A model generated the notes under the pieces. It was not told where the DNA came from and did no database searches. It saw only the letters and a program-made list of their open reading frames with translations. Made by a program: the position numbers and the translations under genes. Of a stretch of DNA of 27,475 nucleotides, positions 1 through 9,207 are shown one piece after another; position 1 is the first letter of the stretch, and the number at the start of each line of letters is the position of its first letter. The stretch comes from Chara braunii (taxonomy: Eukaryota; Streptophyta; Charophyceae; Charales; Characeae), in the NCBI GenBank assembly GCA_003427395.1, contig BFEA01000510.1, positions 469,014-496,488 on the forward strand, read 5' to 3'.

Positions 1-329
1 CTTACCTCAACCAGGGCGAGCGGGTGTGGAGGGAAAGGGTCTGGAAAGTCGGATGGGGGGCGTATTGGGAAAGTGGGTTCTATAGTCGTCCAGTCGTCGA
101 AGATCAGGCGATAGTCCCTGTGTTCTGCAATCTCCCGTGGTTGCCCTTCGTCCTTATCCCCCTCCCATTTCACTTTCGCTATCCATCCTCCCCTGTCTCC
201 TCCTAACCAGACTTTGCAGAAGGAGGAGAGCGCTCACTTGATGTCTGTATTTGTGTGAAAGAGATCCAGTTGGGGTTTCAAGACCTGCCATCTTTTCATT
301 ATCTCCATATTTATTTGTTGTTGAATTTG

Positions 330-1090
330 TTCGGCTATTTTTCTACCCTCACCCCTTCTATAGCCAGGAGACACCATTGTCACCAAAGTCCCCATAAGAT
401 TGCTCTTCGTCCCAGTTTTAACATTTTCTCTGCGAAGTCAGATGCCTCCTGAGCTTGCAGGCACCTCTGAGAATGGCCCTCCATGACCACAGCCATGGCA
501 GGTCGGGGACCATTTTTCTCCATATCCTGTCCCACCAACGCCACGTCAGTTTTGTCGTGGGACATGTTCGATGGTTTCTGTTTTTTTGCTTGTGGTAAAG
601 GCTTGCAAGCATCGCGGGCACCAGGGAAGGGCCTGTCCTTTCTGTTTTAGGTTTGTATGGTCAACCAACCAGTTCATAGTAGGGGGGCAGTGATGGGCAA
701 TCGGCCACTGTAATGACTTTTTTTTTGCTGGTTTTGCTTTCCGCTCTTGAAACCAGGGGATTGGTGTGAGAAGAGAGCGATCCACATTAAGGTGTTTTGC
801 CCATCCATTGTTTATCACGTCTCTCAACGGTCTCTTGGGTCTGAGCATTTTGTACATGGATTTGACAGTTAGTTTGTGAAGGCTGATTTTCTTGTTGAGG
901 CCTGCCCTTCTTCCCGCGGGTTTCCACTCTCACTCCTCTGGATCTAACAACAACTCTTGTATTCCTGCGGATTGTTGAAAGGTCCGGGTTTCCTACCCCT
1001 CGCCCTGGACTCCTAACCGAAAGACTTGTGTCTTGTCCATCCAGATAAAGGGGTCCCGATTGCCCTGCAAAGATCCTGATCGACTGAGTA
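330..1090 (-). pseudogene. LINE ORF2 C-terminal zinc-binding (zf-RVT-like) region, broken
   Basis: Reading down from about 1090, a frame with two internal stops leads into LTVKSMYKML, which is the 'F(S/T)VKS.Y..L' motif that precedes the zinc domain in LINEs. About 75 residues later come CPRC and then ETIEH, the CxxC...E..EH signature of zf-RVT. The frame must then shift into a piece ending in RRAILWGLW, a stop, and QWCLLAIEG, which corresponds to the usual '..LW.IW..RN..(V/I)F' segment after the zinc knuckle. The lysine-rich run near 720 comes from a homopolymer. The same piece could be read as a domesticated fragment, but the stops argue against that. Confidence 0.72.
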
Positions 1091-1539
1091 CAAATCTTTC
1101 TACTAAGGTATCATGGGACCTTGTCAACTGTATTCTCCCTAGGTGCCCGGGGTCTCCTCGAAGCCCGGCCCAGTCCCCTTCCTTCAGTGAAGGGCCTTTT
1201 CTCAGTATCCTATACCAAGAGAGTGGTATCCTCTCTATGGTTTTCCAGGTTTTTTGCGACGTGACAGTGTTTTAGCGTGGAACGTAGTTCTTCTGCTGTC
1301 TTCCAGTTTTTCTGCTCTTAGTTTCATATGTCTCATATTCTGATTACCCCTTGTTTCTCTCATCCTTTCCACGGATATGTTGAGTTGTTCATCACTTGGC
1401 CTTGCTTGTTTGTGAGTCAGCGGTTCCCAAAAAGGGGCTGACGAAAAACCTCCTACCGGTCAGGGTGCTTTCTGTCCGGGGGGGGGAAGTGGTCGCCAAC
1501 TTCTCAACGATGAGGGTCAGAATTGGTCCACGGCCTCAA

Positions 1540-2252
1540 TCGGGCTCCTTCCCCTGTTCAGCCATTTTCTTGGGATTGTCCAATAGCGATCCTCCAACCA
1601 CATAAGAGGGTGCACTCCGGGAGGGGCTGGCGGGGCTAGGCGTGTCAGGTGCTCTAGGGCCAAAGGTTGCCAGGGGGAATCCATGTCGAAGATCAGTTTT
1701 CTGATCCAATGCAGTCATAGGGTTTGGGTTTGTGCTGTCGGATCTATTATTTCTAGACCGGCTGTACTCTTTGGTTGAATGACCGAGTCTCATGCCACCC
1801 TGCTGATGACATTTTGTAGGTTGCCATTTCCTCGTCATAAAAAGGTTGCCACCTTAGCTTTAAGTGTTCGTGTCGCCTGTTTGCTTTGGGGCCAGATGAG
1901 AGACTTATACCATAATAGTGCAAAAACCACGTTATTAATTATCAGTGCTCTGCCTAGAAGGGAGGTGGACTTCTTTCCCCAGTTTGCCAGTTTGGTTAGG
2001 GCCGGAGATGTGATCCATTCGCTATTTGTTGGAGGACAACCTGCTGCCGTCATCAAGACTCCTAAAATTCTGAGGGGAGTCTGGGGCCTCCAAGGGGAGC
2101 CATGAAATGTGCGGCGATTCAGGGTTTCACCCGCCTTGAGAGTGGACTCACCAACCCTGTGTCTTGTTTCCCCAGTTTGCTGTCATGTCGGAGACCTGAG
2201 ATAACCATTTCATCAAGCACTGGATCTCCTCCATGTTCTCAGCCGTGACACC
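1540..2252 (-). pseudogene. LINE reverse transcriptase, C-terminal part (broken)
   Basis: The first piece reads EEIQCLMKWLSQVSDM followed by ANWGNKTQGW, matching the LINE pattern of a helix ending in a small residue, then 'INW.KS'. After a frameshift comes LRILGVLM (the 'YLG.P' position), then SLLGRALIINNVVFALLWY, matching the conserved 'LSLAGR..LI..V..A...Y' block, then KAKVATFL (the '..FLW' position). After another shift a KCHQQGGMRLGH segment matches the '.LC.PK..GGLG' block. In intact elements this is the RT thumb and connection that helps copy the element's RNA at the target site. At least two shifts are needed, so it cannot be functional. The evidence is motif order and spacing. Confidence 0.75.
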
Positions 2253-2865
2253 TTATTACTATCTTCTCTAAGAACGAGCTAATCTGACTGTTCTATAAGT
2301 TTAGGTGGTCTGACTATAGCCTATCACAACTTGAAGAGAGTATAATTAAGAATAAAATCGATGGTAAACTGGGACAGATTGAACTTAAGTTTGTTCAGTC
2401 ATATGCAACCTTAGAAGACTAAGTGTAGACAATTATATATAATTTGGATATTTTAAATAGTTCAGGGCGACTAGAATGACCTAGTCGTGCGCCCAAAGAA
2501 GAGAGAAGTAGTTGTGCCCTTTATTTTGTGTATATTCAATGGCTAAGTTAGGCGCATTCCATGAGTTTGGCTGACCTGACTTTATGCCTTATGTAAGCAG
2601 GGTATGAAGGGATAAAGCATCGAACGATTATGAACTATTGTCTGCCAAGTTGGCCTTGGGATGACGAGAGTACTTACCTATGTGGTTTGACCTGCATGTG
2701 GCTGAGTGAGGTTACTACTTTATCTGAGTTTCAGTTTGATAGGTAGTTGCTTTAAGTCGCTCGCCACGTGCTAGAGGTATAGGAGTTATTTTCAATTCCT
2801 GCATTTTCTGAGCTAAGTTTTTTTTTCACTTATATCAATTCTCGCATTTTCTGGGATAATTTTTT
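2253..2865. other. AT-leaning stretch with no recognisable gene
   Basis: No frame longer than about 60 codons with family resemblance is visible on either strand. It lies between the truncated end of the LINE and the tandem repeat. A phrase around 2738 (gataggtagttgctttaagtcgc) recurs in altered form near 3453 (gataggtggcgactttgg), which suggests the two places share an origin. Confidence 0.5.
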
Positions 2866-3461
2866 GTACTTGGCTTTATATAAATCTTGGCAAACTACTT
2901 TTTTTACGGGAAGAGTTGCCGAAATTTCTACAAAACCAAGGAGTTAGTCGAATTTTGACTTGTCAAAAGTTCAACTTTGTCTTTTCTTATATCTGACTTA
3001 GTAAAAATCTGGAAAGTCTCCTTTTCTAAAGGAAGTGCTGCCCAAATTTTTGGTAATATAGGGAGTTAGACAAAATTGGACTTTGAGAAGTCAAAGTTAG
3101 TTTCAAGTCCTGAACTTAGCTTTGTATAAATCTTGGACTAACATTTTTCCAAAGGGGGTGCTGTCGAAATCTCTGCAAAACTAAGGAGTTGGTTAAATCT
3201 TCTCTAAGTTGAACTCAAGTTGTCTTTTGAGTTCATATCTGACTTAGTGTAAATCTGGGAAGTCCCCCTTTCTAAAGGGAATACTGCCCAAATTTTTACT
3301 AATTCAGGGAGTTAGACAAAATTTGACTTTCTAGAGCAAAATATTATTTACGCTTTCATATTTGAACTTATATAAATTCTGAAAAGACACTTTTCCTACG
3401 GGAAGCGCTGCCAAAATTTTCTTGATTTAGAGGAGTTAGATTATATTTTGATAGGTGGCGA
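2866..3461. repeat. tandem array of ~122-bp units in alternating A/B types
   Basis: Five diverged units follow head to tail, at about 2873-2988, 2989-3112, 3113-3235, 3236-3357 and 3358-3461. Each has the same layout: a 'gacttagtgtaaatct' start, a 'cttttctaaagggaag' block, 'tgctgcccaaattt', then 'agggagttagacaaaa' with 'ttgactt'. Units 1 and 3 share 'aatcttgg', 'gccgaaatttct' and 'caaaactaaggagtt'. Units 2 and 4 share 'tatctgacttagt', 'gaaagtc' and 'ctgcccaaattttt'. The alternation implies that a two-unit (about 245-bp) block was itself duplicated. The stretch is clearly more AT-rich than its flanks and has no long open frame. It may be a small satellite or the repeat-bearing part of an LTR or untranslated region of a retroelement. 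Confidence 0.8.
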
Positions 3462-4229
3462 CTTTGGCCTGAATAGGGGAGATTATGTCAGGGTCTACCT
3501 TTGCTTTGGACACTGCTTATAGGTAGATTCAGACTTAGTTAATTAAGGTGATTTGAGTGGGATCGTGATATGGGGATTATTCTCCATAGACTTATAGGTT
3601 TAGCTTGGGGATTGGTCTGTTTTGTGTTACATGTCCTCTTGACCGTTTGATTCAGGATTTGGGCTAGATTTAGCTTGATCCCTTGAGGATACTCTTCTGT
3701 TATCACTGATAACAGGTCGGTTGTCGATTCGTCGGTTTACGATTCAACTCCAATTCACTCTTGTCGCTCGACCTTAAGGCTTGAACCTTGTGATTGAACT
3801 GTGTTGTTATGTTTTCACCCGGACTTTATTGAATGACCATCCAACAAAAGTACTGAGTATTTATTTGAGAGTTGCACAAGTTGAGGCTTGTATGGCTAAA
3901 GCGAGGGGTATGAGTGCAAGGAACGATTGAAGTTGACCCCGTGTAGTGTGTGGACTTCTGGATGAATCTTTGATGTGATTGCACGTATGGTTGTGGTTCG
4001 ACTTCTGGATGTGACTGTCTGCGATTACATACATATATGGCTGAGAGGGGCCCCACTGTGACTGTGAGAAGTGATCATCCTATATTAGCAACCCTCTATA
4101 TATATGTGTGTATATATATGTCTCGAGTGTTTCGTGCGGCCTACTGGGACCACGCGTAAGGGTTAAACAGATTATGGGTTTGAGAGAAAAGGGAGATCCC
4201 CTTTTATCCTTTGCTTCATAGAGATTTTT
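3462..4229. other. no gene seen; short TA/TG microsatellite near the end
   Basis: I find no coding stretch that resembles a known family. A short alternating ta/tg run lies at about 4093-4121. The text just after the tandem array (aggtggcgacttt, from about 3456) loosely recalls a phrase found beside the primer-binding site of plant Ty3 elements, but no LTR pair can be shown. Confidence 0.45.
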
Positions 4230-5278
4230 ATGGTTGGAAGTTGTAGTCCATGGCAGCCGTCAAAGTCAAACCCCTTGACTTTCGCCCAGGCCCAAGGAGG
4301 ACTTACCCCTAGGGCCGCAAGGGACGACTACTACTACAGGTTTGGACTTGTGTACCACCCACTCTGCACAAAGTGCAGAAGAGGGTGTGTGGTCTTCAAC
4401 CGCGCTTGGCGGTTGTCCAGCGTCGAGAGATTTACCCTCAAGGTGCGTGTCAGCCGACACTTAAGTGTCGAATGCGACCCTCAAGATTAACGAGGACCGC
4501 ATGAGTATGGGTACTACATAGTACGCCATCATTGCGGCCGCTTGCGTACGCTTGCATTGCGAATCGATATGAGTTAGCCCTGCGTCCGCGTGATTTTATA
4601 CTAAACCTCGCGCGCGACGCCTATCCGATTTNCGCGTNGGAAAGTTATGGGACGGCTACTAAGGGGCTAGGAGAGTTGTCNAGTTGCTTGTGTTGTGTCG
4701 TTTCGTGTGTGTATGTGTGTGTGCGTGTTTTGTTTTGTGGTTGTTAAAGTGGTGTGCGTGTGGTGTGTGGGATGCGTCCTAGTCGACCGATGACGAGCCG
4801 CGCTTGGGACTTCAGTCCCCCAAGATGTCGGTTCGCGTGCGGGTTCAATAGGCGTATTACCGCGCGTACCCTCTATGCTACAACGAACGAGAAACGCCCT
4901 CGGCTTGTCCACCTCTGCGATTGCAACTGATTAGCTTTCGTACTGTGGACTGGTAGCTCGGCGGGGATACGCCCACCGAAGGGAGGTGACAGCTCCCGTA
5001 AGGTGGAGGTAAGTCGTGCCTCGCGTAGGCCCTATCCTGTCGTAGGGGCTCGCGAGAGATATGGCTGACGCACTCGGCCGGAGCGGCTTGCAGAAGCTCC
5101 ATTTGTGTGTTCGCGGCAAGGTTGGTCCAACTCCTGCGTGACGCGGCCGGGAGGCTCCCGCGCTGCCCTGGTGCGGTGCCGGACCGAATGCGCTCGACAG
5201 CGCTGTGTAGAAAAACAGGAATAACTAGAGAACAACGCTTGAACGATCGCGTGCTTAGGGGATGAAAACCATTGAAGC
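4230..5278. other. GC-rich stretch with palindromes and assembly Ns, no supported gene
   Basis: Composition changes to GC-rich here. A perfect 16-bp palindrome (cgacacttaagtgtcg) sits at 4455-4470. Three Ns (4632, 4638, 4681) mark doubtful assembly beside a TG-rich tract at about 4703-4745. Open frames exist on both strands, up to about 143 codons on the minus strand, but they are serine/arginine/proline-rich as expected of GC-rich non-coding DNA and show no domain. Confidence 0.45.
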
Positions 5279-5985
5279 TTGAGGGAGAGAGAAAAACGGT
5301 CCTACCCACAAGGAACGAATGAAGAGGAACTGTCTGTGACTGTGTGGGGAAGAGATCGTGGCGGAATTGTCATACCTATGGGTAGAAAAGATGTGAAACC
5401 TAGTAAGAGAAGAAGAAGGATGAGACGATATAGCCGAAGGGAATGTGGAGTCTTTAGGGACGGTGTCCCTATCGAAAAAAAATTGGCACCTGTTTTTGCG
5501 TAGTGCTGGCATCTGGGAAGGACCCAATGTGGATTTTGGGGGAAGCCGAACAGTGGACTCGCGACAAGGCGAAGGAATTTGCCATCGAAGGATGAGATGA
5601 AGTCCGCAACAGGTTTGAAATGGGGGGATGGGAGAAGCTCGGGTTGCCGTGCCAGTTAGTCCAAACCTGGGTGCCGCGCTTCGTGGCGGGTTGGTTCGGA
5701 GGATACTAACACATTTACAAGATGGGGGAGTCCTTGGACGAGGTAGACGATGCACTTCTCAGCAATGAAACTTTCACGGTCGGGGACTTGGCGCTCACCC
5801 AGTCGTGCTTTCCGGTACCCTGGTCACCGCTCACAGGAGGAAGGGGGGGGGTTGTTGGGGGCTGCCAGCACATCACGTCCCCGAAAAAGTGCAAGGTAGG
5901 CACTCCGGCCTTGGCTGTCCTCGCCTTACCAGCGCCCACGTCGCCGACGAAGGAGCGGAAAGAAAAACAAGCTGGTAAGCATTGA
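5279..5985 (+). pseudogene. decayed coding region of unknown family
   Basis: I do not recognise this family. A plus frame from 5279 has a basic, arginine-rich segment (about residues 35-55) and ends at a stop at 5501-5503. Shifting one frame at the T-run near 5492-5497 continues into text that reads like real protein: GKDPMWILGEAEQWTRDKAK, then a stop near 5594, then VRNRFEMGGWEKLGLPCQLV, QTWVPRFVAGWFGGY, another stop, and MGESLDEVDDALLSNETF from 5722. The three later pieces share one frame, so the lesions are one shift plus two stops. The tryptophan-rich, amphipathic composition differs from the shadow frames. The tail to 5985 is proline/lysine-rich. It may be a transposon-borne or a decayed host gene; nothing visible decides. 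Confidence 0.45.
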
Positions 5986-6287
5986 CGATCGTCGCGATGT
6001 CAGCACTCCCGCGTTTCGGGATTGTCGACGCTGTCTGTTAACCCCCTTGTCGGTTTATGCCCCACGTTAGATGGACAAAATTCCGCTTCACTTGTCAGCG
6101 ACGACCAATTGGCTGCTTGTTCTTTAACACACTGTCACGCTTTATTCTGCGACCGCTCATCCGCTCCTCCCTCTACAAGTCCTCTGTCGTCGTCTTGACT
6201 TTCTATCTCTGGTCGACACCTGAAGTGCGGATACCGGCGGACTACAAGACAGACCGTTCGATGAACGATTTTCGCAGCGACGAGCTT

Positions 6288-6838
6288 GTGTGCATTCGCA
6301 CATAAAACGACGGGCGCAGTCTAGCCCGAGAACCCTGCACATGACGACGAAAGAACACATCACGCCAAAGAAGAGGAATGTTTACAAATGATGAATTTCG
6401 GATTCCAGCGGACTTGTAGCTACAACCAGCAGGTCAGGTCGCAGAACCGGGTTTGGTCCTGACACTGGAACTGCGGAAACCGCCAGAAAAACGGTAATAT
6501 AGAAGGTCTGTTTTGAAGTCCGCCGGCATCCGAACTACAAGGTGGAGCACGCCCCGTTGGTCGGTGTTTGCGAACTGTGGCTGCAAGTCCGCTGGAATCC
6601 GCACATCGGCAAATGCCGACTTTCCACCTCGAAGTTTTGGTTTCCTCCGGTCACCGCAGTTCCAGTGTCAGGACCAAACCCGGCTGGTCCGTGTATGCTA
6701 GTTGTAGTTGCAAGTCCGCCAAAATCAGAACTTCAGCATTGGTAGGCGTTCCTCTTCTTTGGCCTGATGTGGTCTTCGTCGTCATGTGCTAGGGTCTTGG
6801 GCTCGACAACGCTCGTCGTTTTATGTCCGAATGCAAGC
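6288..6838. repeat. long inverted repeat (foldback), ~200-bp arms
   Basis: The left arm (about 6288-6495) is the reverse complement of the right arm (about 6640-6838), with scattered mismatches and small indels. A 24-bp block is exact: 6447-6470 pairs with 6661-6684. The outer parts also pair: aagaagaggaatg near 6368-6380 matches the cgttcctcttcttt region near 6748, and cgcacataaaacgacg near 6297 matches cgtcgttttatgtccg near 6815. The spacer of about 145 bp holds two further copies of the short CCGCCGG motif. Such a structure can form a large cruciform or a hairpin RNA. Confidence 0.85.
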
Positions 6839-6941
6839 ATGCTTGTGGGCTACATTATCTTTCACATTGTCACTTTCGTCGAACTCCTCCTGGGAATCAT
6901 ATATTCATTTCGGGATCTGTCTGTTCTCTGTTTTACAGGGG

Positions 6942-8016
6942 TCCGGTCGTCTCGAAAAAGGAGTTTCTCAAAATATCCGGAACGTGTATTGCAGAAACTT
7001 CCGAGATTCACGACAAGAAACAAGAATATGTTAAAGGCATCAGGGGTTGATGTCGAGATTGGAGAGAAGGAGCATGCCTTAGCCATTGACGAATGTCTTT
7101 CCCTTCTACCTGCGGAGAAGGGGACACATCCACGATCTGTGACTAGGGGTCAGGCCATGTATGAAAAATACTTAGCGACGTGTCGTGCGGTGAACGACAA
7201 CCTTTAGAACTTCCTTTCTCACTTCCCCGCGTGTGCGTTGGTCGATGATGTGCAGCTCGGGCCACAGCACCTGCAGCCTGGGGGGGGCATTTCGCTACGG
7301 CGATTGCGCCTCAAGTCTCGCGGGTTATGGACGATGTTTCTCGCAGCGTGGTGCCTCCTCATCATGTCCTCTCTTCCTTTGCGGATGATCAATTCAGAAT
7401 CACGGCGAAAGATATGCTCACCGTTTTGCAAGCGAATGGCAAGATCAACGATGAGGTGGTGAATTTCTACATGGCCCTTTTGGGGTCGACGGCATCCGCC
7501 ACACGTGCACGACCGTCAGGCCTTCGAATCTTCAGCTTCAATTCTTTTTTCTTCAGTATGCTGCAACTTCGAGGACACACTGGGGTGCAGAGGTGGGCTA
7601 AAAACGTTGATTTGCATCAGTTCGATATGATCTTTGTTCCGGTGCACAAACATAATGATCACTAGACCCTACTTTCCGTTAATTTGAGAGACAATGTCTT
7701 CGAAATTTTTGACTATTTTCCTCGCGTTAAAGCCGATTCCAGTTTCTACCATAGTGTTTTCGAGTTGATTGTACAGTATTTAGAACGTCATACCTCACAT
7801 AGCCGGTCGGATAGGAGTTGGAAGATTATGGTCAGAAAAATTGTTGTGAAAGGAGTTCCAAGGCAAGTTGATGGAGCTAGTTGCGGGGTGTTCATGTTGA
7901 CATTTGCAACGCTGTTGCAATATGGTGATCGACCCCCTTTCAGATTCTCTAGTAAAGATTTACCTGTTATTAGACGACAATTAGCAACATGTCTCTTGGA
8001 AGGACGTTGTCTTTGA
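6942..8016 (+). pseudogene. Ulp1/C48 (SUMO-protease-like) cysteine peptidase, broken
   Basis: C48 peptidases cleave SUMO-type tags. The core begins with ITAKDMLTVLQANGKINDEV at 7396, matching the 'I...D...L....WLNDEVINFY' start, followed by FSFNSFFFSMLQ, RWAKNVDL and DMIFVPVHKHNDH. The catalytic His is codon 7660-7662. The next codon, where the family has Trp (HW), is TAG (7663-7665), one base from TGG. The same frame then continues with FEIFDYF (Asp 7711-7713), PRQVDGASCGVF (oxyanion Gln 7864-7866, nucleophile Cys 7882-7884), and stops at 8014-8016. Upstream coding text (KEHALAIDECLSLLPAEKG and neighbours) lies in another frame, separated by a stop at 7205-7207 and a G8 run at 7280-7287. An acceptor-like tctgttttacag ends at 6941, so an upstream exon is possible. 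The TAG leaves it a pseudogene unless it is read through or is an error. Confidence 0.8.
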
Positions 8017-8250
8017 CAGTTTTCAATGAATTGTATAGAATTCTTTAAATGTATTTCATTCTATGGCAATTGTATTTGGTAACATAAGGCATTATTCAAC
8101 ATTGTTTTCTTCATTGGGTCTGTTTCTATTTGCCTGTGGGATGCTCGCTGTCGGTATGGCAGTGGTACTATTTTCGTGCAGTTCGACATTCTTTTCTTGT
8201 AGTTGGATGACTTTTTCATGTGTGGACTTTGTCACCTGAGTCTCTTGTCG

Positions 8251-8740
8251 TGCAGTGGAACAATTCGTGTTGCACTCTATGATTTCTATTGCAAGTGAAA
8301 CGCACAGGGCACCGACATCGAAAGTTCGGATATCGGCGGACTACAGCCTCTTCACCCCCCCGGCAACAATCTTATGTAGGTTGTGATACATAAGATTGTT
8401 GTCGAGGGGGGGCGAAGAGGCTGTACTCCGCCGGCATCCGAACTTTCGATATCGGCCTTGTGCGATTCACTTCCTCTGTATGTTGTGTGTGGAAAGTAAG
8501 GCGTGAAATTGGATTGCTGCCCCTTGCTTGTCACGACGGTTTGCAATTTTGCTATTTGAAGGCATTTGTGTTCTCACGTGTCTTCTAGCCCTTAAATGAC
8601 GTTCTCTCACTCTCTTTTCGTGCAGTGGAACAACTCGTGTTGCGCTCTATTATTATTATTGCATGTGCGACAACCTACATAAGACTCTTGTCGGGGGCGG
8701 GGGCGAAGAGGCTGTAGTCCGTCGATATCCGAAATTCCGA
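8251..8740. repeat. duplicated block: direct repeat plus terminal-repeat arm
   Basis: A 48-bp stretch at about 8251-8298 (tcgtgcagtggaacaattcg onward) recurs at about 8620-8666 with few changes. Each copy is followed by the inverted-repeat arm: 8381-8450 matches 8671-8740 directly (cataaga...ttgtcg, G-rich run, gcgaagaggctgta, TCCG..ATCCGAA). The region thus holds three copies of one arm of about 65-70 bp: inverted at 8317-8376, direct at 8381-8450 and direct at 8671-8740. This is what repeated insertion or end-duplication of a foldback element would leave. Confidence 0.75.
8317..8450. repeat. near-perfect hairpin, ~60-bp arms, 12-nt loop
   Basis: The left arm 8317-8376 starts atcgaaagttcgga and the right arm 8389-8450 ends tccgaactttcgat. 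The inner arms aacaatcttatg and cataagattgtt close on a 12-nt loop. In between, cctcttcacccccc pairs with gggggggcgaagagg. Only a few mismatches and a 2-nt indel are seen. The arms contain the CCGCCGG motif shared with the left foldback. Confidence 0.9.
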
Positions 8741-9207
8741 TGATGGTGCTCGTTCGTTTTCACGTGCGCTCGTCGTGTTCTGCTTTAGCACTGCTCTTAG
8801 AATTAGTCCACTTGTGGAAATTTTTTTTGGGGTGCATGGCAGTTTTAGACACAGTCGCGGGCGTGAGATTCATCTTGCATTTCCACGTGCCGTCCGCGGT
8901 GCTGCTTGCGTTTCCGCGTGCCATGAGTCGCCCCTGCGCCATCACGTAACGGCCTCGCTGGGACCAACTCTATGAGGGCACTGGTTTCTCTGAATTCACC
9001 GCAGTGGTCGCCTGCTGTCCAACTGCCTGTTCCGCCGCACTGCTCGGGTGCACCCATAACTTTTTCCTGTTGGTTATTCCGCTGCGAGCGCGCGCCTGAC
9101 CTATATAGGCATGACCGTGAGCTTACGCTACATCATTCAAAAGCCATGTGTGAGAAACGTAAGGTTGGGGGTTCAAATCCCTTTTTCCGCTCGTATCACC
9201 GCAACGC
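8741..9207. other. no gene seen
   Basis: Short frames only. A phrase tgctcgggtgcacccataa near 9042-9060 is a diverged relative of the 9208 and 9288 repeat. A tRNA T-arm-like string (ggttcaaatccc) at 9170-9181 is followed by a T5 run, but no acceptor, D or anticodon arms can be folded around it. Confidence 0.45.

Larger units (their letters stand above)
320..2252 (-). mobile_element. decayed, 5'-truncated LINE (non-LTR retrotransposon) ORF2 remnant
   Basis: Reading the minus strand from 2252 downward gives, in LINE order, the segment after the catalytic palm of reverse transcriptase (RT), then a long linker, a VKS-type motif, a zf-RVT-like zinc motif and a terminal tryptophan-rich stretch. 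The order and spacing match the second half of plant-type LINE ORF2. I do not see the YADD-type catalytic box or anything before it above 2252, so the copy is 5'-truncated, as is usual for LINEs. The frame is broken by several stops and shifts. No poly-T (a minus-strand poly-A tail) is visible below 320, so the 3' end may lie outside the window or be lost. The RT identity rests on motif order, not on a search. Confidence 0.75.
6228..8740 (+). mobile_element. candidate foldback-type DNA element carrying a broken Ulp1 peptidase gene
   Basis: A peptidase gene relic (6942-8016) is bracketed by inverted-repeat DNA: a long foldback at 6288-6838 on its left, and a hairpin (8317-8450) plus a further arm copy (8671-8740) on its right. 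The same short motif, close to GTCCGCCGGNATCCGAA in either orientation, occurs at 6228-6248, 6399-6419, 6515-6537, 6583-6600, 6711-6732, 8324-8344, 8425-8442 and 8714-8740, and I do not see it elsewhere in the window. Ulp1-like peptidases are known cargo of plant Mutator-like and CACTA elements. I could not define matching outer ends or a target-site duplication, so the borders are approximate and the class is inference. Confidence 0.5.

Noticed and set aside
1536-1838. Possible CCHC zinc knuckle (CHQQGG..GH....Y) indicating a Gag
   Set aside because: Spacing and cysteines do not fit CX2CX4HX4C, and the preceding sequence matches the LINE RT C-terminal blocks, where a 'C.P...GGLG' segment is expected.
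4878-5755. Minus-strand frames of 143 and 166 codons
   Set aside because: Ser/Arg/Pro-rich composition typical of GC-rich shadow frames; the plus strand under 5279-5755 gives more protein-like text.
9115-9195. tRNA-like T-arm (ggttcaaatccc) followed by TTTTT
   Set aside because: No acceptor stem, D-arm or anticodon arm can be paired at the right distances, so it is not called as a tRNA gene or SINE.
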